From assembly GCA_018398585.1 (NCBI GenBank), contig JAGTTD010000010.1, positions 19,838,005-19,902,004 on the forward strand: DNA of 64,000 bases, read 5' to 3'. The stretch comes from Simmondsia chinensis (Eukaryota > Streptophyta > Magnoliopsida > Caryophyllales > Simmondsiaceae). The first letter of the stretch is position 1; every line of letters starts with the position of its first letter. Under the pieces are notes generated by a model. The model did no database searches. It was not told where the DNA came from and saw only the letters and a list, made by a program, of their open reading frames with translations. The position numbers and the translations under genes are program-made. Positions 34,021 to 48,800 of the stretch are shown here, in pieces.

Positions 34021-37000
34021 AGGGACATAGCATACCAAGGCCTTCATATAAGGTGAAAGCCAGGCGGTTTCTTCACATTAGGTGAAGGACAACCGCCCAC
34101 CTCCTTTTGCTCCCTTACTTCCATTTGAGCAAGAAGACCAAGCCCCATTGTTCAAGGGACTTAGCATACGAAGGCCTTCATATAAGGTGAAAGCCAGGCG
34201 ATTTCTTCACTTTAGGAGAAGGATAACCGCCCGCCTCTTCTTGCTCTCTTACTTCCATTTGAGCAAGAAAACCAAGCCCCCATTGTTCAAGGGACCTTGC
34301 ATACCAAGGCCTTCACAGTGGATGAAAGCCAGGCGGTTTCTTCACTTCAGGTGAAGGATGACCGGCCACCTCCTCTCGCTCTCTTACTTCCATTTGAGCA
34401 ACAAAACCAAGCCCCCATTGTTCAAGTGACTTAGCATACAAAGGCCTTCACATTAGGTGAATGCCAGGCGGTTTCTTCACTTCAGGAGAAGGGTAACCAC
34501 CCACCTCTTCTTGCTCTCTTACTTCGATTTGAGCAAGAAAACCAAGCCCCCATTGTTGAAGGGACTTTGCGTACCAAGGCCTTCACATTAGGTGAAAGCC
34601 AGGCGGTTCCTACATTTTAGGTGAAGGATAGCCGCCCACCTCTTCTTGCTCTCTTACTTCCATTTAAGCAATAAAACCAAGCCCCCATTGTTGAAGGAAT
34701 TTAGCAAACCAAGGCCTTCGCATTCGGTGAAAGCCAGGTGGTTCCTACCCTTCAGGTGAAGGATAACCGCCCACCTCTTCTTACTCTCTTACTTCAATTT
34801 GAGCAAGAAAGCCAAGCCCCCATTGTTGAAGGGATTTAGCATACCATGGCCTTCACATTAGATGAAAGCCAGGCGGTTCCCACATTTTAGGTGAAGGATA
34901 ACCGCCCACCTCTTCTTGCTCTCTTACTTCCATTTGAGCAATAAAACCAAGCCCCCATTGTTCAAGGGGCTTAGCATGCCAAGGCCTTCCAATTAGGTGA
35001 AAGCCAGGCGGTTCCTTCACTTTTGGCGAAGGATAACCGCCCACCTCTTCTTGCTCTCTTACTTCCATTTGAGCAAGAAGACCAAGCCCCCATTATTCAA
35101 GGGATTTAGCATTCCAAGGCCTTCACATTAGGTGAAAGCCAAGCGGTTTCTTCACTTTGGGTGAAGGATAACCGCTCACCTCTTCTTGCTCTCTTAGTTC
35201 CATTTGGGCAAGAAATCCAATGCCCCATTGTTCAAGGGACTTAGCATACCAAGGCCTTCACATTAGGTGAAAGCCAGGCGGTTCCTACACTTTAGGTGAT
35301 GGATAACTGTCCACCTCTTCTTGCTCTCTTACTTCTATTTGAGAAGAAAACCAAGACCCCATTATTCGAGGGACTTAGCATACCAAGGCCTTCACATTAG
35401 GTGAATGCCAGGCGGTTTCTTCCCTTTAGTAGAAGGCTAACTGCCCACCTCTTCTTGCTCTCTTACTTCTATTCGAGAAAGAAAACCAAGGCCCCATCTT
35501 TCGAGGGACTTAGCATACCAAGGCCTTCACATTAGGTGAAAGCCAGGCGGTTTCTTCCGTTTAGGAGAAGGCTAGCCGCCCACCTCTTCTTGCTCCCTTA
35601 CTTCTGTTCGAGAAAGAAAACCAAGCCCCCATCTTTCAAGGGACTTAGCATACCAAGGCCTTCACATTAGGTGAAATGTAGGCGGTTTCTTCACTTTAGG
35701 AGAAGGATAACCGCCCACCTCTTCTTGCTCTCTTACTTCCATTTGAGTAAGAAGACCAAGCCCCCATTGTTTAAGGGACTTAGCATACGAAGGCTTTCAC
35801 ATTCGGGGAAAGATAGGCGGTTCCTACACTTTAGGAGAAGGATAACCGTCCACCACTTCGTGCTCCCTTACTTCCATTTGAGCAAGAAATCCAAGCCCCC
35901 ATTTTTTATGGCACTTAGCATACCAACGCCTTCACATTACGTGAAAGCCAGGCCGTTCCTACACTTTAGGTGAAGGATAACCGCCCACCTCTTCTTGCTT
36001 TCTTACTTCCATTTGACCAAGAAGACCAAGCCCCTGTTGTTGAAGGGACTTAGCATACCAAGGCCTTCACATTAGGTGAAAGCCAGGTGGTTCCTACGCT
36101 TTGGGTGAAGGATGACCGCCCACCTCTTCTTGCTCTCTTACTTCCATTTGAGCAAGAAAAACAAGCCCCCATTGTTGAAGGGGCTTAGCATACCAAGGCC
36201 TTCACATTAGGGGAAAGCCCGGCGGTTCCTTCACTTTAGATGAAGGATAACCGCCCACCTATTCTTGCTCTGTTACTTCCCTTTGAGCAAGAAGACCAAG
36301 CCCCCATTGTTCAAGGGAGATAGCGTTCCAAGGCCTTCACATTAGGTGAAAGCCAGGCGGTTCCAACATTTTAGATGAGGGATAACCGCCCACCTCTTCT
36401 TGCTCTCTTACTTCCATTTGAGCAATAAAACCAAGCCCCCATTCTTCAAGGGGCTTAGCATGCCAAGGCCCTCACATTAGGTGAAAGTCAGGCGGTTCCT
36501 TCACTTTAGGTTAAGGATAAACGCCCACCTCTTCTTGCTCTCTTACTTTCATTTGAGCAAGAAGACCAAGCCCCCATTGTTCAAGGGATTTTGCATTCCA
36601 AGGCCTTCACATTAGGTGAAAGCCAGGCGGTTTCTTCACTTTAGGTGAAGGATAACCGCTCACCTCTTCTTGCTCTCTTAGTTCCATTTGAGCAAGAAAA
36701 CAAAGGCCCCATTGTTCAAGGGACTTAGCATACCAAGGCCTTCGCATTCAGTGAAAGCCATGCGGTTTCTTCCCTCTAGGTGAAGGATAACCGCCCACCT
36801 CTTCTTGCTCTCTTACTTCTATTTGAGAAGAAAACCAAGCCCCCATTATTCAAGAGACTTAGCTTACCAAGGCCTTCACATTAGGTGAAAGCCAGGCGGT
36901 TTCTTCCCTTCAGGAGAAGGCCAACTGCCCACCTCTTCTTGCTCTCTTACTTCCATTTGAGCAAGAAGACCAACCCCCATTGTTCCAGGGACTTAGCATA

Positions 37001-40000
37001 CCAAGGCTTTCACATTAGGTGAAAGCCAGACGGTTCCGACACTTTAGGTGAAGGATAACCGCCCACCTCTTCGTGCTCTCTTACTTCCATTTGATCAAGG
37101 AAACCAAGCCCCCATTTTTTAAGGGACTTAGCATACCAAGGCCTTCACATTACGTGAAAGCCAGGCAGTTCCTACACTTTAGGTGAAGGATAACCGCCCA
37201 CCTCTTTTTGCTTTCTTACTTCAATTTGAGCATGAAGACCAAGCCCCTATTGTTGAAGGGACTTAACATACCAAGGCCTTCACATTGGGTGAAAACCAGG
37301 CGGTTCCTACATTTTAGGTGAAGGATAACTGCCCACCTCTTCTTGCTCTCTTACTTCCGTTCGAGCAGTAAAACCAAGCCCCTATTGTCGAAGGGACTTA
37401 GCATACCAAGGCCTTCACATTCAATGAAAGCCAGGTGGTTCCAACGCTGTAGGTCAAGGATAACTGCCCACCTCTTCTTACTCTCTTACTTCCATTTGAG
37501 CAAGAAAACCAACCCCCATTGTTGAAGGGACTTAGCATACCAAGGCCTTCACATTAGGTGAAAGCTAGGCGGTTCCTACATTTTAGGCGAAGGATAACCG
37601 CCCACCTCTTCTTGCTCTCTTACTTCCATTTGAGCAATAAAACCATGCCCCCATTTTTCAAGGAGCTTAGCATGCCAAGGCCTTCACATTAGGCGAAAGC
37701 AAGGCCGTTCCTTCACTTTAGGTGAAGGATAACCGCCCACCTCTTCTTGCTTTCATACTTTCATTTGAGCTAGAAGACCAAGCCCCCATTATTTAAGGGA
37801 TTTAGCATTCCATGGCCTTCGCATTAGGTGAAAGCCAGGCGGTTTCTTCACTTTAGGTGAAGGATAACCGCTCACCTGTTCTTGCTCTCTTAGTTCCATT
37901 TGAGCAAGAAATCCGAGGCCCCATTGTTCAAGTGACTTAGCATACCAAGGCCTTCACATTCGGTGAAAGGCAGGCGGTTTCTTCCCTCTAGGTGAAGGAT
38001 AACCGCCCACCTCTTCTTGCTCTCTTACTTCCATTTCAGCAAGAAAACCAAGCCCCATTGTTCAAGGGACTTAGCATACCAAGGCCTTCATATTAGGTGA
38101 AAGCCAGGCGGTTCCTACACTTTAGGTGAAGGATAACTGCCCACCTCTTGTTGCTTTCTTACTTCTATTTGAGAAGAAAACCAAGGCGCCATTAATCAAG
38201 GGACTTAGCGTACCAAGGCCTTCACATTAAGCGAAAGCCAGGCGGTTTCTTCCGTATAGGAGAAGGCTAACCGCCCACCTCCTTTTGCTCTCTTACTTCG
38301 ATTCTAGCAAGAAAACCAAGCCCTCATAGTTCAAGGGACTTAGCATACCAAGGCCTTCACATTAGATGAAATCCAGGAGGTTTCTTCACTTTAGGAGAAG
38401 GACAACCGCCCACCTCTTCATGCTCCCTCACTTCCATTTGAGCAAGAAAACCAATCCCCCATTGTTCAAGGGACTTAGCATACCAAGGCTTTCACATTAG
38501 GTAAAAACCAGATGGTTCCTACATTTTAGGTGAAGGATAACCGCCCACCTCTTCTTGCTCTCTCACTTCCATTTAAGCAAGAAGACCAAGCCCCCATTGT
38601 TGAAGGGACTTAGCATACCAAGGCCTTCACATTTGGTGAAAACCAGGCGATTCCTTCACTTTAGGTGAAGGATAACCGCCCACCTCTTCTTGCTCTCTTA
38701 CTTCCATTTGAGCAAGAAGACCAAGCCCTATTGTTCAAGGGACTTAGCAAACCAAGGCCTTCACATTAGGTGAAAGCCAGGCGGTTCCCACAATTTAGGT
38801 GAAGGATAACCGCCCACCTCTTCTTGCTCTGTTAATTCCATTTGAGCAAGAAAACCAAGCCCCCATTATTCAAGGGACTTAGCATACCAAGGCCTTCACA
38901 TTAGGAGAAAGCCAAGCGGTTCCTACACTTTAGGTGAAGGATAACCGCCCACTTCTTCTTGCTCTCTTACTTCTATTTGGGCAAGAAAACCAAGCCCCCA
39001 TTGTTCAAGGGACTTGGCATACCAAGCCTTCACATTAGGTGAAAGCCAGGCGGTTTCTTCACTCTAGGTGAAGGATAACCGCTCACCTCTTCTTGCTCTC
39101 TTACTTCCATTTAAGCTAGTAGACCAAGCCCCCATTGTTCAAGGGACTTAGCATACCATGGCTTTCACATTAGGTGAAAGCCAGGCGGTTTATTCACTTT
39201 AGGTGAAGGATAACCGCCCACCTCTTCTTGCTTTCTTACTTTTATTTGAGCAAGAAAACTAAGCCCCCATTGTTCGAGGGACTTAGTATACCAAGGCCCT
39301 CACATTAGGTAAAAACCAGGTGGTTCCTACATTTTAGGTGAAGGATAACCGCCCACCTCTTCTTGCTCTCTCACTTCCATTTGAGCAATAAAACCAAGCC
39401 CCCATTGTTCATGGGGCTTAGCATACCAAGGCCTTCACATTTGGTGAAAACCAGGCGATTCCTTCACTTTAGGTGAAGGATAACCGCCCACCTCTTCTTG
39501 CTCTCTTACTTCCATTTGAGCAAGAAGACCAAGCCCCCATTATTCAAGGGATTAAGTGTTCCAAGGCCTTCACATTAGGTGAAAGCCAGGAAGTTTCTTC
39601 ACTTTAGGAGAAGGATAACCGCTCACCTCTTCTTGCTCTCTTAATTCCATTTGAGCAAGAAAACCAAGCCCCCATTGTTCAAGGGACTTAGCATACCAAG
39701 GCTTTCACATTCGGTGAAAGCCAGCTGGTTTCTTCCCTCTAGGTGAAGGATAACCGTCCACCTCTTCTTGCTCTCTTACTTCCATTTGATCAAGAAAACC
39801 AAGCCCCCAATGTTCATGGGACTTAGCATACCAAGGCCTTCACATTAGGTGAAAGCTAGGCAATTTCTTCACTTTAGGAGAAGGATAACCGCCCACCTCT
39901 TCTTGCTCTCTTACTTCCATTTGAGCAAGAAAACTAAGCCCCCATTGTTCAAGGGACATAGCATACCAAGGCCTTCATATAAGGTGAAAGCCAGGCGGTT

Positions 40001-43000
40001 TCTTCACATTAGGTGAAGGACAACCGCCCACCTCCTTTTGCTCCCTTACTTCCATTTGAGCAAGAAGACCAAGCCCCATTGTTCAAGGGACTTAGCATAC
40101 CAAGGCCTTCATATAAGGTGAAAGCCAGGCGATTTCTTCACTTTAGGAGAAGGATAACCGCCCGCCTCTTCTTGCTCTCTTACTTCCATTTGAGCAAGAA
40201 AACCAAGCCCCCATTGTTCAAGGGACCTTGCATACCAAGGACTTCACAGTGGATGAAAGCCAGGCGGTTTCTTCACTTTAGGTGAAGGATGACCGGCCAC
40301 CTCCTCTCGCTCTCTTACTTCCATTTGAGCAACAAAACCAAGCCCCCATTGTTCAAGTGACTTAGCATACAAAGGCCTTCACATTAGGTGAATGCCAGGC
40401 GGTTTCTTCACTTCAGGAGAAGGGTAACCACCCACCTCTTCTTGCTCTCTTACTTCGATTTGAGCAAGAAAACCAAGCCCCCATTGTTGAAGGGACTTAG
40501 CGTACCAAGGCCTTCACATTAGGTGAAAGCCAGGCGGTTCCTACATTTTAGGTGAAGGATAGCCGCCCACCTCTTCTTGCTCTCTTACTTCCATTTAAGC
40601 AATAAAACCAAGCCCCCATTGTTGAAGGAATTTAGCAAACCAAGGCCTTCGCATTCGGTGAAAGCCAGGTGGTTCCTACCCTTCAGGTGAAGGATAACCG
40701 CCCACCTCTTCTTACTCTCTTACTTCCATTTGAGCAAGAAAGCCAAGCCCCCATTGTTGAAGGGATTTAGCATACCATGGCCTTCACATTAGATGAAAGC
40801 CAGGCGGTTCCCACATTTTAGGTGAAGGATAACCGCCCACCTCTTCTTGCTCTCTTACTTCCATTTGAGCAATAAAACCAAGCCCCCATCGTTCAAGGGG
40901 CTTAGCATGCCAAGGCCTTCCAATTAGGTGAAAGCCAGGCGGTTCCTTCACTTTTGGCGAAGGATAACCGCCCACCTCTTCTTGCTCTCTTACTTCCATT
41001 TGAGCAAGAAGACCAAGCCCCCATTATTCAAGGGATTTAGCATTCCAAGGCCTTCACATTAGGTGAAAGCCAAGCGGTTTCTTCACTTTGGGTGAAGGAT
41101 AACCGCTCACCTCTTCTTGCTCTCTTAGTTCCATTTGGGCAAGAAAACCAATGCCCCATTGTTCAAGGGACTTAGCATACCAAGGCCTTCACATTAGGTG
41201 AAAGCCAGGCGGTTCCTACACTTTAGGTGATGGATAACTGTCCACCTCTTCTTGCTCTCTTACTTCTATTTGAGAAGAAAACCAAGACCCCATTATTCGA
41301 GGGACTTAGCATACCAAGGCCTTCACATTAGGTGAATGCCAGGCGGTTTCTTCCCTTTAGTAGAAGGCTAACTGCCCACCTCTTCTTGCTCTCTTACTTC
41401 TATTCGAGAAAGAAAACCAAGGCCCCATCTTTCGAGGGACTTAGCATACCAAGGCCTTCACATTAGGTGAAAGCCAGGCGGTTTCTTCCGTTTAGGAGAA
41501 GGCTAGCCGCCCACCTCTTCTTGCTCCCTTACTTCTGTTCGAGAAAGAAAACCAAGCCCCCATCTTTCAAGGGACTTAGCATACCAAGGCCTTCACATTA
41601 GGTGAAATGTAGGAGGTTTCTTCACTTTAGGAGAAGGATAACCGCCCACCTCTTCTTGCTCTCTTACTTCCATTTGAGTAAGAAGACCAAGCCCCCATTG
41701 TTTAAGGGACTTAGCATACGAAGGCTTTCACATTCGGGGAAAGACAGGCGGTTCCTACACTTTAGGAGAAGGATAACCGTCCACCACTTCGTGCTCCCTT
41801 ACTTCCATTTGAGCAAGAAATCCAAGCCCCCATTTTTTATGGCACTTAGCATACCAACGCCTTCACATTACGTGAAACCCAGGCCGTTCCTACACTTTAG
41901 GTGAAGGATAACCGCCCACCTCTTCTTGCTTTCTTACTTCCATTTGACCAAGAAGACCAAGCCCCTGTTGTTGAAGGGACTTAGCATACCAAGGCCTTCA
42001 CATTAGGTGATAGCCAGGTGGTTCCTACGCTTTGGGTGAAGGATGACCGCCCACCTCTTCTTGCTCTCTTACTTCCATTTGAGCAAGAAAAACAAGCCCC
42101 CATTGTTGAAGGGGCTTAGCATACCAAGGCCTTCACATTAGGGGAAAGCCCGGCGGTTCCTTCACTTTAGATGAAGGATAACCGCCCACCTATTCTTGCT
42201 CTGTTACTTCCCTTTGAGCAAGAAGACCAAGCCCCCATTGTTCAAGGGAGATAGCGTTCCAAGGCCTTCACATTAGGTGAAAGCCAGGCGGTTCCTACAT
42301 TTTAGATGAGGGATAACCGCCCACCTCTTCTTGCTCTCTTACTTCCATTTGAGCAATAAAACCAAGCCCCCATTCTTCAAGGGGCTTAGCATGCCAATGC
42401 CCTCACATTAGGTGAAAGTCAGGCGGTTCCTTCACTTTAGGTTAAGGATAAACGCCCACCTCTTCTTGCTCTCTTACTTTCATTTGAGCAAGAAGACCAA
42501 GCCCCCATTGTTCAAGGGATTTTGCATTCCAAGGCCTTCACATTAGGTGAAAGCCAGGCGGTTTCTTCACTTTAGGTGAAGGATAACCGCTCACCTCTTC
42601 TTGCTCTCTTAGTTCCATTTGAGCAAGAAAACAAAGGCCCCATTGTTCAAGGGACTTAGCATACCAAGGCCTTCGCATTCAGTGAAAGCCATGCGGTTTC
42701 TTCCCTCTAGGTGAAGGATAACCGCCCACCACTTCTTGCTCTCTTACTTCTATTTGAGAAGAAAACCAAGCCCCCATTATTCAAGAGACTTAGCTTACCA
42801 AGGCCTTCACATTAGGTGAAAGCCAGGCGGTTTCTTCCCTTCAGGAGAAGGCCAACTGCCCACCTCTTCTTGCTCTCTTACTTCCATTTGAGCAAGAAGA
42901 CCAACCCCCATTGTTCCAGGGACTTAGCATACCAAGGCTTTCACATTAGGTGAAAGCCAGACGGTTCCGACACTTTAGGTGAAGGATAACCGCCCACCTC

Positions 43001-45882
43001 TTCGTGCTCTCTTACTTCCATTTGATCAAGGAAACCAAGCCCCCATTTTTTAAGGGACTTAGCATACCAAGGCCTTCACATTACGTGAAAGCCAGGCAGT
43101 TCCTACACTTTAGGTGAAGGATAACCGCCCACCTCTTTTTGCTTTCTTACTTCAATTTGAGCATGAAGACCAAGCCCCTATTGTTGAAGGGACTTAACAT
43201 ACCAAGGCCTTCACATTGGGTGAAAACCAGGCAGTTCCTACATTTTAGGTGAAGGATAACTGCCCACCTCTTCTTGCTCTCTTACTTCCGTTCGAGCAGT
43301 AAAACCAAGCCCCTATTGTCGAAGGGACTTAGCATACCAAGGCCTTCACATTCAATGAAAGCCAGGCGGTTCCAACGCTGTAGGTCAAGGATAACTGCCC
43401 ACCTCTTCTTACTCTCTTACTTCCATTTGAGCAAGAAAACCAACCCCCATTGTTGAAGGGACTTAGCATACCAAGGCCTTCACATTAGGTGAAAGCTAGG
43501 CGGTTCCTACATTTTAGGCGAAGGATAACCGCCCACCTCTTCTTGCTCTCTTACTTCCATTTGAGCAATAAAACCATGCCCCCATTTTTCAAGGAGCTTA
43601 GCATGCCAAGGCCTTCACATTAGGCGAAAGCAAGGCCGTTCCTTCACTTTAGGTGAAGGATAACCGCCCACCTCTTCTTGCTTTCATACTTTCATTTGAG
43701 CTAGAAGACCAAGCCCCCATTATTTAAGGGATTTAGCATTCCATGGCCTTCGCATTAGGTGAAAGCCAGGCGGTTTCTTCACTTTAGGTGAAGGATAACC
43801 GCTCACCTGTTCTTGCTCTCTTAGTTCCATTTGAGCAAGAAATCCGAGGCCCCATTGTTCAAGTGACTTAGCATACCAAGGCCTTCACATTCGGTGAAAG
43901 GCAGGCGGTTTCTTCCCTCTAGGTGAAGGATAACCGCCCACCTCTTCTTGCTCTCTTACTTCCATTTCAGCAAGAAAACCAAGCCCCATTGTTCAAGGGA
44001 CTTAGCATACCAAGGCCTTCATATTAGGTGAAAGCCAGGCGGTTCCTACACTTTAGGTGAAGGATAACTGCCCACCTCTTGTTGCTTTCTTACTTCCATT
44101 TGAGAAGAAAACCAAGGCGCCAATAATCAAGGGACTTAGCGTACCAAGGCCTTCACATTAAGCGAAAGCCAGGCGGTTTCTTCCGTATAGGAGAAGGCTA
44201 ACCGCCCACCTCCTTTTGCTCTCTTACTTCGATTCTAGCAAGAAAACCAAGCCCTCATAGTTCAAGGGACTTAGCATACCAAGGCCTTCACATTAGATGA
44301 AATCCAGGAGGTTTCTTCACTTTAGGAGAAGGACAACCGCCCACCTCTTCATGCTCCCTCACTTCCATTTGAGCAAGAAAACCAATCCCCCATTGTTCAA
44401 GGGACTTAGCATACCAAGGCTTTCACATTAGGTAAACACCAGATGGTTCCTACATTTTAGGTGAAGGATAACCGCCCACCTCTTCTTGCTCTCTCACTTC
44501 CATTTAAGCAAGAAGACCAAGCCCCCATTGTTGAAGGGACTTAGCATACCAAGGCCTTCACATTTGGTGAAAACCAGGCGATTCCTTCACTTTAGGTGAA
44601 GGATAACCGCCCACCTCTTCTTGCTCTCTTACTTCCATTTGAGCAAGAAGACCAAGCCCTATTGTTCAAGGGACTTAGCAAACCAAGGCCTTCACATTAG
44701 GTGAAAGCCAGGCGGTTCCCACAATTTAGGTGAAGGATAACCGCCCACCTCTTCTTGCTCTGTTAATTCCATTTGAGCAAGAAAACCAAGCCCCCATTGT
44801 TCAAGGGACTTAGCATACCAAGGCCTTCACATTAGGAGAAAGCCAAGCGGTTCCTACACTTTAGGTGAAGGATAACCGCCCACTTCTTCTTGCTCTCTTA
44901 CTTCTATTTGGGCAAGAAAACCAAGCCCCCATTGTTCAAGGGACTTGGCATACCAAGCCTTCACATTAGGTGAAAGCCAGGCGGTTTCTTCACTCTAGGT
45001 GAAGGATAACCGCTCACCTCTTCTTGCTCTCTTACTTCCATTTAAGCTAGTAGACCAAGCCCCCATTGTTCAAGGGACTTAGCATACCATGGCTTTCACA
45101 TTAGGTGAAAGCCAGGCGGTTTATTCACTTTAGGTGAAGGATAACCGCCCACCTCTTCTTGCTTTCTTACTTTTATTTGAGCAAGAAAACTAAGCCCCCA
45201 TTGTTCGAGGGACTTAGTATACCAAGGCCCTCACATTAGGTAAAAACCAGGTGGTTCCTACATTTTAGGTGAAGGATAACCGCCCACCTCTTCTTGCTCT
45301 CTCACTTCCATTTGAGCAATAAAACCAAGCCCCCATTGTTCATGGGGCTTAGCATACCAAGGCCTTCACATTTGGTGAAAACCAGGCGATTCCTTCACTT
45401 TAGGTGAAGGATAACCGCCCACCTCTTCTTGCTCTCTTACTTCCATTTGAGCAAGAAGACCAAGCCCCCATTATTTAAGGGATTAAGTGTTCCAAGGCCT
45501 TCACATTAGGTGAAAGCCAGGAAGTTTCTTCACTTTAGGAGAAGGATAACCGCTCACCTCTTCTTGCTCTCTTAATTCCATTTGAGCAAGAAAACCAAGC
45601 CCCCATTGTTCAAGGGACTTAGCATACCAAGGCTTTCACATTCGGTGAAAGCCAGCTGGTTTCTTCCCTCTAGGTGAAGGATAACCGTCCACCTCTTCTT
45701 GCTCTCTTACTTCCATTTGATCAAGAAAACCAAGCCCCCAATGTTCATGGGACTTAGCATACCAAGGCCTTCACATTAGGTGAAAGCTAGGCAATTTCTT
45801 CACTTTAGGAGAAGGATAACTGCCCACCTCTTCTTGCTCTCTTACTTCCATTTGAGCAAGAAAACTAAGCCCCCATTGTTCA
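34021..45882. repeat. Tandem duplication of a 5.93-kb block (A1/A2) in the array
   Basis: 34021-39951 and 39952-45882 align at a constant offset of 5931 bp (44 monomers less 9 bp) with only scattered substitutions: 34082/40013, 34853/40784, 35671/41602 and 37343/43274. The breakpoint falls in the GGGAC(A/T)TAG word of one monomer. This is the longest and apparently one of the youngest duplications. A1 overlaps the right part of block B2, so B duplicated first. Confidence 0.9.
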
Positions 45883-45891
45883 AGGGACTTA

Positions 45892-48800
45892 GTATACCAA
45901 GGCCTTCACAATAGGTGAAAGCCAGGCGGTTTCTTCACTTTAGGTGAAGGATAACGGCCCACCTCCTTTTGCTCTCTTACTTCCATCTGAGTAAGAAGAC
46001 CAAGCCCCCATTGTTCAAGGGATTTAGCGTTCCCAGGCCTTCAAATTAGGTGAAAGCCAGGCGGTTTCTTCACTTTAGGAGAAGGATAACCGCCCACCTC
46101 TTCTTGCTTACTTACTTCCGTTTAAGCAAGAAAACCAAGCCCTCATTGTTCAAGGGACTTAGCATACCAAGGCCTTCACATTAGGCGAAAGCCAGGCGGT
46201 TTCTTCACTTTAGGAGAAGGATAACCGCCCACCTCTTCTTGCTCTCCTACTTCTATTTGAGCAAAATGACCAAGCCTCCATTGTTCAAGGGACTTAGCAT
46301 ACCAAGGCCTTCATATTAGGTGAAAGCCTGGCGGTTTCTTCACTTTGGGAGGAGGATAACCGCCCACCTCTTCTTGCTCACTTACTTCCATTTGAGCAAG
46401 AAAACCAAGCCCCCATTGTTCAAGGGACTTAGCGTACCAAGGCCTTCACATTAAGCGAAAGCTGGGCAGTTTCTTTACTTTAGGTGAAGGATAACCGCCC
46501 ACCTCCTTTTGCTCTCTTACTTCCATTTGAGCAAGAAGACCAAGCCCCAATTGTTCAAGGGACTTAGCATACCAAGGCCTTCACGTTAGGTTAAAGCCAG
46601 GCGATTCCTACACTTTAGGTGAAGGATAACCGCCCACCTCTTCTTGCTCTCTTACTTCCATTTGAGCAAGAAAACCAAGCCCCCATTTTTCAAGGGACTT
46701 AGCATACCAAGGCTTTCACATTACGTGAAAGCCAGGCGGTTCCTACACTTTAGGGGAAGGATAACCGCCAACCACTTCTTGCTTTCTTACTTCTGTTTAA
46801 GCAAGAAGTCCAAGCCCCCATTGTTGAAGGGACTTAGCATACCAAGGCCTTCACACTAGGCGAAAGCCAGGTGGTACCTACGCTTTAGGTGAAGGATAAC
46901 CGCCCACCTCTTCTTGCTCTCTTACTTCCACTTGAGCAAGAAAACCGAGCCCCCATTGTTAAAGGGACTTAGCATACCAAGGCCTTCACATTAGGTGAAA
47001 GCCGGGCGGTTCCTACATTTTAGGTGAAGGATAACCGCCCACCTCTTCTTGCTCTCTTACTTCCATTTTAGCAATAAAACCAAGACCCCATTGTTCAAGG
47101 GGCTTAGCATGCCAAGGCCTTCACATTAGGTGAAAGCCAGGCGGGTCCTTCACTTTAGGTGAAGGATAACCGCCCACCTCTTCTTGCTCTCTTACTTCTA
47201 CTCGAGAAACAAAACCAAGCCACCAATCTTCAAGGGACTTAGCATACCATGGCCTTCACATTAGGGGAAAGCCAGGCGGTTTCTTCACTTTAGGTGAACT
47301 ATAACCGCCCACCGCCTCTTGCTCTCTGACTAACATTTGAGCAAGAAGACCGTGCCCCCATTGTTCAAGGGACTTAGCGTACCAAGGCCTTCACATTAGG
47401 TGAAAGCCAGGCGGTTTCTTCACTTTAGGAGAAGGATAACTGCCCACCTCTTCTTGCTCACTTACTTCCATTTGAGCAAGAAAACCAAGCCACCATTGTT
47501 CAAGGGACTTAGCATACCGAGGCCTTCACATTAGGCGAAAGCCAGGCGGTTTCTTCTCTTTAGGAGAAGGATAACCGCCCACCTCTTCTCGCTCCCTTAC
47601 TTCTATTTGAGCAAAAAAACCAAGCCTCCATTGTTCACGGGACTTAGCATACCAAGGCCTTCATATTAGGAGAAAGCCTGGTGGTTTCTTCACTTTAGGT
47701 GAAGGATAACCACCCACCTCCTTTTGCTCTCTTACTTCCATTTGAGCAAGAAGACCAAGCCCCCATTGTTCAAGAGACTTAGCATACCAAGGCCTTTACA
47801 TTAGGTGAAAGCCAGGTGGTTCCCACACTTTAGGTGAAGGATAACCGCCCACCTCTTCTTGCTCTCTTACTTCCATTTGAGCAAGAAAACCAATCCCCCA
47901 TTTTTCAAGGGACTTAGCATACCAAGGCTTTCACATTACGTGAAAGCCATGTTGTTCCAACACTTTAGGTGAAGGATAACCGCCCACCTCTTCTTGCTTT
48001 CTTACATCCATTTAAGCAAGAAGACCAAGCCCCCATTGTTGAAGGGACTTAGCATACCAAGGCCTTCACATTAGGTGAAAGCCAGGTGGTTCCTACGCTT
48101 TAGGTGAAGGATAACCGCCCACCTCTTCTTGCTCTCTTACTACCATTTTGAGCAAGAAAACCAAGCCCTATTGTTCAAGGGACTTAGCAAACCAAGGCCT
48201 TCACATTAGGTGAAAGCCAGGCGGTTCCCACAATTTAGGTGAAGGATAACCGCCCACCTCTTCTTGCTCTCTTACTTCCATTTGAGCAAGAAAACCAAGC
48301 CCCCATTGTTCAAGGGACTTAGCATACCAAGGCCTTCACATTAGGAGAAAGCCATGCGGTTCCTACACTTTAGGTGAAGGATAACCGCCCACTTCTTCTT
48401 GCTCTCTTACTTCTATTTGGGCAAGAAAACCAAGCCCCCATTGTTCAAGGGACTTGGCATACCAAGCCTTCACATTAGGTGAAAGCCAGGCGGTTTCTTC
48501 ACTCTAGGTGAAGGATAACCGCTCACCTCTTCTTGCTCTCTTACTTCCATTTAAGCTAGTAGACCAAGCCCCCATTGTTCAAGGGACTTAGCATACCATG
48601 GCTTTCACATTAGGTGAAAGCCAGGCGGTTTATTCACTTTAGGTGAAGGATAACCGCCCACCTCTTCTTGCTTTCTTACTTTTATTTGAGCAAGAAAACT
48701 AAGCCCCCATTGTTCGAGGGACTTAGTATACCAAGGCCCTCACATTAGGTAAAATCCAGGTGGTTCCTACATTTTAGGTGAAGGATAACCGCCCACCTCT

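Larger units (their letters stand above)
28000..35720. repeat. Tandem duplication of a 3.9-kb block (B1/B2) in the array
   Basis: 28.0-31.93 kb matches 31.93-35.72 kb. The offset is 3930 bp in the left part (for example 28698 and 32628) and 3788 bp in the right part (31065 and 34853). About one monomer (30.60-30.74 kb) is therefore absent from the second copy. Both copies share an unusual poly-C tract, so that tract predates the duplication. Confidence 0.85.
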
